Both the position numbers and the translations under genes were made by a program. Under the pieces are notes generated by a model. The model was not told where the DNA came from and did no database searches. It saw only the letters and a list, made by a program, of their open reading frames with translations. From the NCBI GenBank assembly GCA_958450365.1, contig CAUEEP010000887.1, positions 712,516 to 776,515 on the forward strand: a stretch of DNA of 64,000 bases, written 5' to 3'. The first letter of the stretch is position 1, and each line of letters starts with the position of its first letter. Positions 51,801 through 60,500 of the stretch are shown in pieces. Source of the stretch: Mesorhabditis belari (lineage: Eukaryota; Nematoda; Chromadorea; Rhabditida; Rhabditidae).

Positions 51801-52267
51801 AAGAGTTTGATTGTACTTTGTGCTCAAAACTAAAAGCACACCCTTTCTAGCGCGCTTGAAAGTTAGAAATTCGAGAATTCGTGAGCTAATCGCAATTCTA
51901 ATGTGCTAGAAAGGATGCGTTTATTTGTTCAATTGTAAAGCACAAAGTATGTGCTCAAAAAGCATGTACTTTGAGCCTAAACGCATCCTTTCTAGTGCAC
52001 TCAAAAGTGTATCAAAGTGCCAAATTTCTTCCAGGCATTTCCAACTATGCCAGAAAGGTTGTGTTCACGTTTTTGAGCACAAAATACACAAAATTCCGAT
52101 TTCAGGTTTATCTGGAGAAGTGCCTTGTCCTCTACACAGCTTTATTCATCTCGCATCGGAAATTTGAGAATCGCACTCGTCGCATTCGACCCCAACCTCT
52201 TCACCTGGAGTCTCAGCTTCATTTTAGTCATCTCGCGAAACTTTGGGATCATCATTACGTGTCATAA
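45848..52267 (+). CDS. Seven-transmembrane chemoreceptor, Sre-like (gene 2)
   Basis: Exons: 45848-45978, 47514-47610, 47651-47806, 48435-48480, 48543-48604, 48649-48725, 50180-50348, 52106-52267; 299 residues plus TAA. The exon pattern is that of gene 1: exons 2-6 are 97, 156, 46, 62 and 77 bp in both genes, with the same phases. Motifs: YLHENFR after TM1, CLIVTLSLIGFLC (TM2), SFERGIATLKATSYE after TM3, FLAAAIWMFIYDSGI (TM4), SLIAFLCLL (TM5), [33 protein letters not shown] (TM6), VYLEKCLVLYTALFISHRKF (TM7). Two TTTCAG sites lie 20-27 bases before the ATG and could take a spliced leader. Exon 2 uses a weak acceptor (CACTTAAG). Function as a chemosensory receptor is from family knowledge. Confidence 0.8.
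46450..46725. repeat. 15-bp array GATTTGGATAGCTAG / GATTTGGATAGATAG
   Basis: Eighteen units in intron 1 of chemoreceptor gene 2. Confidence 0.95.
46910..47304 (-). pseudogene. tRNA-like sequence interrupted by its own T-arm array
   Basis: On the minus strand GCGCCCATAGCTTAGTGGTA and GAGC form an acceptor start and D arm with a good A box; TTTTGCCTGG occupies the anticodon position and TGGGC near 46915 could close part of the acceptor. Between them the T arm is repeated 28 times (next entry). It looks like a tRNA (possibly Gly, GCC) or a SINE head in which one arm expanded. Confidence 0.5.
46926..47261 (-). repeat. 28 x 12-bp array of RNA polymerase III B boxes
   Basis: Twenty-eight units of GGATCGAACTCC occupy exactly 336 bp with one base change (first unit). 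The minus-strand unit GGAGTTCGATCC contains GTTCGATCC, a perfect match to the B-box consensus GWTCRANNC bound by TFIIIC. The array sits where a single T arm belongs. The forward ORF of SNSG repeats is an artefact of the 12-bp period. Confidence 0.95.
47858..48092. repeat. Facing pyrimidine and purine tracts
   Basis: CTCTTTCTCTTTCTC runs to 47935, a 35-base centre (TACCGTAATCTTATC, TATTTATCAGTA) follows, then AGAAAGAGGAAGAGAAAGAG runs to 48085. The two tracts are complementary over more than 70 bases and could form a long hairpin or triplex. It lies in intron 3 of gene 2. Confidence 0.85.
48845..49710. repeat. 20-bp array GTACATAGTACCGGCACGTAAT
   Basis: About 38 units with TACTGGTAC, TACCGGCAC and CATTTATATGTCCT variants, broken at 49237-49375 by a less regular stretch of GTAC-rich sequence. 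Stops are absent in most minus-strand frames, giving ORFs of up to 284 codons (YITCRYYVHYVPVLCTLRA); these are artefacts. Confidence 0.95.
50570..51030. repeat. Partial duplications in the last intron of chemoreceptor gene 2
   Basis: GTCGCTTTTATTTATTTGGA with TTTACCGGATCC (50599) recurs at about 50984 as GTCGCTTTATTTATTTGGAT. AAATAAAGCGGCGATCAATT with TCATAGCACCAGTACTATGT is repeated three times (50700, 50797, 50925). A frame at 50556 (SIPTRNPKSLIRKLIVAF) could follow a TTTTCAG acceptor but stops after seven codons in the phase exon 7 would need. Confidence 0.7.
51361..51755. mobile_element. Foldback element with near-perfect 95-bp arms
   Basis: 51520-51614 pairs with 51626-51720 at only a few mismatches around an 11-nt loop. 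A smaller perfect hairpin (51471-51486 against 51498-51513) repeats the loop sequence AATAGCTGAGATTCAGGGCT. Outside, GTAAATACTGTAAAAGTACC (51361) pairs with 51736-51755. No ORF lies in it. Confidence 0.85.
51756..52105. other. Intron end before the last exon of chemoreceptor gene 2
   Basis: Short diverged copies of TGCTAGAAAGGATGCG, GTGCTCAAAA and ATGTACTTTGAG occur in both orientations (51825-52020). The ORFs at 51925-52267 overlap the true exon in other frames. Confidence 0.5.
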
Positions 52268-52479
52268 AAGACCGAAAAAGACTATTAAATAAATATTTAT
52301 CTAATTTTTATCTAATTTTAGCGAATTTTTATCTAATTTTTATTGTCAGCTCCGAACCAAACTGATATTTTAGTTACTATTGTTATTATTGAATGATTTG
52401 TCTATTCTTATGCAAATGTGTCTTCCCCTGTGCTTATCCCTTTTATTGCCGAGAAGGGGCGGTCCTTGGGATTGCCTAG

Positions 52480-52766
52480 GAGGACAGTGAGGAGCCTAGG
52501 AGGACAGTGAGGAGCCTAGAAGGACAGTGAGGAGCCTAGAAGGACAGTGAGGAGCCTAGAAGGACAGTGAGGAGCCTAGGAGGACAGTGAGGAGCCTAGA
52601 AGGACAGTGAGGAGCCTAGAAGGACAGTGAGGAGCCTAGGAGGACAGTGAGGAGCCTAGAAGGACAGTGAGGAGCCTAGGAGGACAGTGAGGAGCCTAGG
52701 AGGACAGTGAGGAGCCTAGAAGGACAGTGAGGAGCCTAGGAGGACAGTGAGGAGCCTAGAAGGACA
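52480..52766. repeat. 20-bp array GGAGCCTAGAAGGACAGTGA
   Basis: Fourteen units with AAGGAC/GAGGAC alternation, between chemoreceptor gene 2 and the LINE. From 52767 to 53170 nothing is recognised; an ORF at 52868-53068 has no known domain. Confidence 0.95.
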
Positions 52767-54257
52767 AGTGACAGTCTCATTTGGAGTCCCCCCTTCCCCT
52801 TACACTTATTTGTAATCTATTCGTCTTATTATACTACTGTACATAAAGATACATATCTTCCGGATCTATGCAACTGCAGTACAGGTCGGTCATTTCACAG
52901 GGACTCCCCTCTAATACGTTGGAGGAGTTGAGTTGGAGGAGTTGGGTTGTCGGGGTATTAGAGATGGCGGGATATCAAAAGGGATCCACTCTCTTTAACT
53001 TAACCCAAATTCTAGTCCACATCCGTTTATACCTAGGAACGAAATTATCTAATTTTTATCTAATCTAATCTAAATCTCTCCCCAGCTAAGCTAAATCTCT
53101 CCCCAGCTTCTCATTTTCCCACTGACAAATCTTCTCTTTCTTTAACCCTCGATAATCATCCTATTGCTAGAAAAAAAATGAATATCTGCTTGATTTGGGA
53201 GTCCTTATTAGCCCTCCTCTTAGTTTCCGTTTTCACATTGAATCCATGTGTAATAAGGCCTCCGTAAGTGCTAACTTACGAGCTAACGTAAGTGCTAACG
53301 TAAGTGCTAACTTACGAGCTAACGTAAGTGCTAACCTGAGGATAACTACCATATCCTCAGGTCTTTTACCATACCTAACATCAAAACTTATCCGATGTGT
53401 TTTGTTGCTATTAAATATTTATTTATTAGCAACAAAACAGTCTTTTTCGGTCTTTTATGACACGTAAAGATGATCCACCGGGTTTGTTATCGGATGTGTT
53501 TTGTTGCTTATGCTATTCTTGAATACACTTCGTTGATTTGGTCTCCTTCCCTACTGAATTTTATTCAAAAAATAGAACGTGTTCCGAGGCACTTCACCAG
53601 AATTGCTCTTTATAAAATGAATTTTGACAAATTCTCCTCCTTTAATTATTCTGATAGATTGCAACTCTTTGGTCTTGAAACGTTAAACCAACACCGCCTT
53701 ATCATCGATTTAGTGGAATACTTTAAGATTGTCCTTTTACCCCTTGTCAAGGCATTCATCCCCTCTTTTCTGGTCTCTTTGAATTCGGCTCTCTACGAGG
53801 CGCCTCCAGAAGGGGACCTTACCAGAAGGGGATCAAGATATCACTAAAGTAAACTATATGAAGTTTCTTGACTTAAATTTAAGCCGATTTCAGTTTCTAG
53901 AATTTCTAAGCGTTTAAGCCTAAGCCTAAGCCTAAGCCAACCTTCCGTTTCCTCTAAAAGCTCCCACAGTTTCTTTTTTAATCGAGTTACTAAATTCTGG
54001 AACCTTTTACCCCTTCATGTTTGTGATATTCCCACCTTGCCTAGAGCCGCAATCTCTGCAATTTAACCCATTCGAAACCGCAGCGTTTTTTCTTTTTTTT
54101 TTGTCTGCGGACCAAGCCCTTTTTTGACATTTTTTCGCTGCAGCGAATAATCGCTGCAGCGGTCCATTCCCGCGGTTTTTTTGCTGACTTTTTGTTTTAT
54201 ATTATTTTTGATAATTTCTATATATTAATCTAAGTTATTCTTCTTTTAAATAGCGTT

Positions 54258-54898
54258 ATGGATGACGAATTGAACGATTCTTTTAATAATTTATTTATTG
54301 ACAGTGATTTGGAGTCTATTGATGGATCAGATGATCGACTAATTCAACCAGAAGTATTTTCATCAAGTTCAAGCGAATCCGAGGAAGAGGATGACGATGC
54401 GTCCGAAGCAGTTCATCCAGATGGTTGGAAAGATTGACGAGAGTCTTCTACACCATTTATTTTTGATGAAGAACGAGTTGGATTTGATTTCAGTACTTTT
54501 CAAGATCCTATCGATTATTATTCTTATTTGATCGACGACAATATTTTAGTAGGCGAATCTAATAATCATGGAAAAAGGAAAACAAACTGGTAGGATTTCG
54601 ATGCAAAATCCTTCAAGCTCTTCTTGGCTCTGTATCTTCAAATGGGAATCGTCAAATTACCGAGGATTCGTGACTACTGGAGTAGAAGGCCTGGATTAGG
54701 AGAATTTTCCCACATGTTCCACATTATGTCAAGAGCAAAATTTGAATCTATTCTTCGAAACCTGCATTTTTGTGATAATGAACTGGATCCTGCAGGAGAT
54801 CGGCTTTATAAGATTAGAGCTGTTATGGAACATTTCAATGCCAAATCAGAGGCTGCATTGATTCCGGGTAAATATGACACGTCTTTTTTGCCCACGTA
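54258..54898 (+). pseudogene. piggyBac transposase, N-terminal remnant
   Basis: From ATG 54258 the frame gives an acidic N terminus (SSSSSESEEEDDDASE), a TGA after about 60 codons, more sequence, a TAG, then a piggyBac core: LFLALYLQMGIVKLPRIRDY, MSRAKFESILRNLHFCDNEL, DRLYKIRAVMEHFN. The frame stops at 54898, before any catalytic Asp. Two internal stops plus loss of the C-terminal half make it dead. Confidence 0.85.
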
Positions 54899-54984
54899 AT
54901 TTGTAGATCTGTTACAATTAGAATATACATGTAATGCTGAAAAACAATTAATTGAATGAAAATGAACAACAAAAAAACCAATTA

Positions 54985-57204
54985 CCGTATTCTCTCTAAT
55001 AGTATTGCACTCTCTAATAGTATTGCGGTCCGAGAGGGGGTTGAAAAAATAGTAGTGCAGCCTTGAAAAGTTGGATTTATAGCGCTTCTTTTTCATCTAA
55101 ACCTTTTTGACTGAATATCTTTATGTTTATGTGACATTCTAAAGCTATTCAAGCAAGCAAAAGTGAGGCTTTTTTTATTCATTTGTTAACTATTCTTCAC
55201 CTGAAAAGGTTAACAAAAAAACTGAAATTGTTGTGTAAAGTGCCTAAGCATCTTTTTTTGTTCCCACACGTTGTTTTAGTGGCACATTAACTCAAATTTG
55301 CTTACGAAGTTCGCGCAAAGCTATAGTTATTTTTTGCTCTTATATACCTGTATAAAGTTTGAGATTGACTTACCTTTTGCGGCGCTTAACTTTATTGTTA
55401 TCAAAGCTCAATCCTAGAAAATAATCCATCATGTTCGATTTTAATATTATATAATTTTTGTTGATCACCTTTACTATTGTCTAAATAATCTTTTCTTTAG
55501 GTATGGATCTCGATGGGAATTCGCTTGATGGATTCGAAAACTTTCGAGCTCGTCGTGAACACGAGGAACATGTGGAAAGCTTCAAGAGGATCGACAATCA
55601 AGTGACCGAGCAAAATGCTGGCTACAACATGACCAAGGATGTTGCCGAGGAGTCTTCGTGTGAAGCGGATGCACCATCGGCGAGAAAGCGATGTTTCGAC
55701 ATTCAAACAAAGCTGAAAGCGATTGCTCTTGCGGAAAAAATAAAGGATAAGTCGGCTGCAGCGCGAAAATTTGGAGTCAGTCGTCAAAACATCCAAACAT
55801 GGTGTCGCCAAAAGGAAGAACTCGAGAAACAAAACAGAGATAACGGAAAAGGAAAAAAACGAATCAAAGGCGGTGGACGAAAGCTCAAGGATATCGATTT
55901 TGACAAGGATCTCGTTGCTTGGATTCAAGAAATGCGGGCAAAGAAGATGCGAGTGACACGAAAAATGATTCAATGCCAAGCCAAGTTAATGTGGAAAGAT
56001 GACGAGGAATTTTCGGCATCGGAGGGATGGCTAAACTTATTCATGTCAAGACACAAATTGTCAACTCGCCGGCCCACAACTGTATGTCAAAAGGAGCCAA
56101 ATGAGTATGTGAAAGCAATAATTGATTACATCCTCTATATGGAGAAGCTACGCAAAAAGAACAATTACGCATCAATTTTTGCCTGTGATGAGACCGGCAT
56201 TTTCCTGGATCAGTCGAATAGTTTGACTATTGCCGACAAAGGATCCAAAGAGGTGGCGATTCTTTCAACAGGTCACGATAAGATGCGAATCACCGTGATG
56301 TTGACGGCTCGTGATGATGGCTTTAAGTGTAGGCCCTTTGTGTTGCTGAATCGTGTTAGACCGGATCCCAAAGTAATTACAAAATTCCACAACAAGCTAG
56401 AGCTACACTGGGGTGGGTCTACATGGATGAATGATACTTCAATTGAGTCCTACCTTCGAAGGGTTCTTGGTGCTCCATTATTCGGAAAACGATTAATCGT
56501 CTGGGACAACTTTTCCGCCCATAAAAGCGAAGCAACCAAAAAAAACTTTAAAAGATTTGCAAATTGATTCGATTCTTGTGCCCGGAGGATGCACCAAGAC
56601 ATACAAGCTCCCGATGTCATGTGGAATGCACCATTTAAGGCTAGGATTCGAGCACAATACGAGGGATGGATGATGAATGGACCAAAACCTTTGACCCGGA
56701 ATGGAAACCCGACTCCTCCACCGATGGAAACTTATCTTGAATGGGTTTGGAATGCTTGGAACGAGCTCCCAAAAAACCTCATCATAAGCTCGTTCAAGGG
56801 TTGTGCAATTACCACAGCTACTGATGGCTCTGAAGATCGTATCATTCATTGCTTCAAAAAAGAAGGACCGATTCCTGAAGGCGCAACACTTCTCGCCAAT
56901 GCTCGTCTCGAACAATCGATCAACGGAGTAAAGGATCAACTCAAAAATATTGAACTGGATGAGGATGATGATTCAAATGATGATTCTGTTGTAGATCTTT
57001 TTGTCTAGTTAACTTTTTGTTATCAGAAGTCAATAAATTTTTAGAAAGTCGCTTTTTTTGAAAGAATTTTTGGAACAAATCTTATATCTGTCTTACTTTG
57101 GTAATTGATAAAACTCTTTAATAGTATTGCACTCTCTAATAGTATTGCGGTCCAGGAGGGGGTTGAAAAAATAGTAGTGCGCAATACTATTAGAGAGAAT
57201 ACGG
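54985..57204 (+). mobile_element. Pogo-like DNA transposon, 2.2 kb
   Basis: CCGTATTCTCTCTAATAGTA with TTGC is a perfect 24-bp inverted terminus at 54985-55008 and 57181-57204, flanked by TA on both sides. Just inside, a 50-bp block (55009-55058: ACTCTCTAATAGTATTGCGG, GGGGGTTGAAAAAATAGTAG) is present at both ends in direct orientation (57131-57180), which is unusual. Confidence 0.9.
55503..57008 (+). pseudogene. Pogo/CENP-B-like transposase with two frame breaks
   Basis: Frame 55503-56567 holds a psq/CENP-B helix-turn-helix (KLKAIALAEKIKDKSAAARK then FGVSRQNIQTW), a second helix-turn-helix (WLNLFMSRHKLSTRRP), and a DDE core: FACDETGIFLD (first Asp) and LIVWDNFSAHKS (second). It then meets a TGA. 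The expected VPGGCTK motif lies in another frame (about 56571-56606), after which the original frame resumes at 56589 with QAPDVMWNAPFKARIRAQYE (third Asp) and an acidic tail ending 57008. Two compensating small indels, one probably in the A8 run near 56537, explain this. All three Asp are present. Confidence 0.8.
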
Positions 57205-57548
57205 TAATTGAATGAAAATAGCTTAATTAGCGCTGCAGCGGTCCGTTCCTGAGTTTTTGCTGCAGCGATTATTCGCTGCAGAAGTTTCGAATGGGTTAAA
57301 GCCGCAATCTCTGCAATTTAAAGCCGCAATCTCTGCAATTTAAAGCCGCAATCTCTGCAATTGATTTGACTCCTCTGTGATTCTTTCTTGAGCTCCTCTT
57401 TTGGGTGTTTTTTTTTGTTTTTATCTTCTAGGTGTGTTTTGAGTGGTTACCTGGATAATTATTGTCATTTTGTTTTGTCGCTATTCAACTGAATAAAGCA
57501 TATCATAATATTTATCTAATATTTCTCTAATTTTGATCCGATCACAGT

Positions 57549-60500
57549 CTATTCTCTGCCTATATCATTCATTTCGAGTTTCCGGATCACTCCTTCGAAC
57601 GAGTCCAACTCGACAAGATCACCTAAATCCAAGAATTTCAATGAAATTTCAATGATAATCTAAAATTTCGAATGCTTAGATAAAAGATAAATAAGTAATT
57701 TCATTCTCAAGACTCAAATAAGTCATTTTCAAAGAGTTTTACCTGTTTTAAAAACCTCAGTTGCGTGTTGAACAGCGATCAAACTTGGCAGACCATATTC
57801 TCGAGCCACTACAGCTCCTAGAATCAAAAGAAAACTGAGAAACTTTAAGCTTTAAGCTTCCACAAGCTTTAAGAACTTAGAAAATAGATTTCCTCTTACT
57901 AACCATGTGAAAGCAAGCCTCCAATTTCTGTGACTAGACCATGAATGATCGGAAAGAACGGTGACCAACAAATGTCAGTGAAACAAGTGATCAGAATCTC
58001 GCCAGTCTAAAATTATACAAACTTTTAGTTCTAAGAACTATTCAGGATGATAGGCAATGAAAGGTGAAAAGATATTTTTTTAAAAAACTTTTAAACTATT
58101 GCTCAAGATCTTAAGCTAATATTGCTTTATCCCAATACTTTTGTCTCCTTTGCTTCCTCGAGATTCTTTGCCACTCTCGCTTTAGCCACCACTCGTCCCT
58201 CGCAAACCGGTGTCCCCTTCAACTCGGCCAACGATTTGAACTTCATCGAGTCCACTGGGGCTTCCTGTAAAACATTCAAGACTATGAAAACTATTTGAAG
58301 ACCACTTGAAAACTTTTGGTTGGCTCGGGTAGGTACCTAACATGTACCGTACCTCGTATCGTACTAGATCAGCTGATCTTTTATCGAGTTTTACTCCAGT
58401 AAGCCAATTCTCAGTAACACTAATTGGTTGGCATTGTGATTGTAAGATTATTTTAAAACTAGTCTAATCGAGAAACGAATCCAGAAACGAATCCAGAAAT
58501 GAATCTAGAGACGAATCCAGAGATAAATCCAGAAACGAATCCAGAGATAAATCCAGAAACGAATCCAGAAATGAATCCAGAAACGAATCCAGAGACGAAT
58601 CCAGAAATGAACCCAGAGACGAATCTAGAAATGAATCCAGAAACGAATCTAGAAATGAATCCAGAAATGAATCCAGAGACGAATCCAGAGATAAATCCAG
58701 AAACGAATCCAGAAATGAACCCAGAGACGAATCCAGAGACAAATCCAGAAACGAATCCAGAGATGAATCCAGAGATAAATCCAGAAACGAATCCAGAAAT
58801 GAACCCAGAGACGAATCCAGAGACAAATCCAGAAACGAATCCAGAGACGAATCCAGAGATAAATCCGGAAACGCTAAAACTCCTGCTGAAGATCATGCCC
58901 ATTCCTGAGCCTATTCCGGGTAAGTTTCGAATACCCTGTAGAATCGGCCACGCCAAGTTCGAATCTGGTTTTAGTTTTTGTTCTTGGCGCCTGTAACACA
59001 AGATATCTGGCTTACAAGTTTTGATTGTTGATCTCTATTTGAAGTTTTTGATCTCTAGTATTTGAACCGTATTAGATCAAAATAGGAACCTTATTGGAAC
59101 CGTATTGGAACCGTATTGAAACCTTATTGGAACCGTATTTGAACCGTACCTAAATTTGGTTCCTTATCTTTTTAAAATTGGTTCGTTATCTCTCTAAATT
59201 TTGTTGAAAGTAAATGTTTCAACTTTCCACAAAAGAAAAGCTTTTCTCGCAGAGCAATGATCCGTATTAGAACCGTATTAGAACCGTATTAGAACCGTAT
59301 TCGATCAAAATAGGAACCGTATTGGAACCGTATCTGTAGTAAATCTGGCTGTGTTACCGAGGAGATAGTTTTTGTACAAATTAAACTAGAGCAAAAGCTC
59401 TTTGTACGAGTTTTTACTCTAGTTTAATTCACGTCAAACTTCTTTGCTTTTTCTTTTTATATCATTTTCTTTTTATAAAATCTTTTTCTCTAATTAAAAA
59501 CAATTTTTTTATGAAATTCTTTTCGATTAAAAGCATTTTAAAGATAAGAAATTAACAAAAACTACAAAAATTTATAGAAAGGTTAAAGAAAAGTTAAAAA
59601 TTTAACACTTTTATTTGTTTTAAGAAGTCTAGAAGCTTGGTTACTTCATAAAAATTTGTTTTTAATTAGAAAAAAAGTTTTTATTAAGATGAAAAGGAAA
59701 AATGGAAAAGTTTGACGTTAGGGGAAACAAAGTACAGCTCGTAAAGTGGCAAAATGCAAGCCCCATGCACTTGTATGTGTTTTTATTTGTACCAAAACGC
59801 TTTACCGGCTCCACGCATCCCCAAGTGACATGCCGATATTTATGCTCGGATTGTGCCGGGAAGTGCTGTCTTCTTCTCATTGCCCTAGGAGAATTCTCAT
59901 TCAATTATTCAATTACCCAATTTTTTTTTGTTTTTTTGTTAATGTTTGACATCAAAAATCTTCATCTTTCATTTCTAAAGCTAAACTAAAGCTAAACGTT
60001 TAGCTTTTAAAGATAAACGTTTAACTTCTAAAGATAAACAAAAGCTTCTAAAGCTTTTAAAGCTAAACTAAAGCTTCTAAAGCTTCTAAAGCTTCTAACG
60101 TTTAGCTTCTAAAGCTAAACTAAAGCTTCTAAAGCTAAACTGAAGCTTCTAAAGCTTCTAACGTTTAGCTTCTAAAGCTAAACTAGCTTCTAAAGCTAAA
60201 CTAGCTTCTAAGGCTAAACTAGCTTCTAAAGCTAAAATAAAGTTTCTAAAGCTTCTAAAGCTTCTAAAGCTTAGCTTCTAAAGCTTAGCTTCTAAAGCTA
60301 AACTAAAGCTTCTAAAGCTAAACTAGCTTCTAAAGCTAAACTAGCTCCTAAAGCTAAACTAGCTCCTAAAGCTAAACTAGCTCCTAAAGTTAAACTAGCT
60401 CCTAAAGCTTAGCTCCTAAAGCTAAACTAGCTCCTAAAGCTAAACTAAAGCTCAAAGGCAAAGTAGATGGGTAAATGGACTTGAACCGTTCTATTACCCT

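Larger units (their letters stand above)
54067..57295 (+). mobile_element. piggyBac element carrying a pogo-like insert
   Basis: CCCATTCGAAAC and its inverse form the ends, each flanked by TTAA (54063-54066 and 57296-57299), the diagnostic piggyBac target duplication. Sub-terminal CGCTGCAGCGAATAATCG and CGCTGCAGCGGTCC are inverted at both ends. Without the insert it is about 1.0 kb, so its coding half is deleted. Confidence 0.9.
53170..57535 (+). mobile_element. LINE 3' end, copy 1, split by a piggyBac
   Basis: Forward frames read LGVLISPPLSFRFHIESMCN at 53194, AYAILEYTSLIWSPSLLNFI near 53503 and RLQLFGLETLNQHRLIIDLV near 53660, the order and wording of the C-terminal end of non-LTR reverse transcriptase ORFs. 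A GTAAGTGCTAAC array (53262-53335) and an 81-bp insertion break the frame. The LINE stops at 54062 in AATCTCTGCAATTTAA and resumes at 57296. A 21-bp unit (AGCCGCAATCTCTGCAATTTA) is present once before and three times after. The 3' tail ends near 57535, abutting the phosphotransferase gene's stop. Confidence 0.8.
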
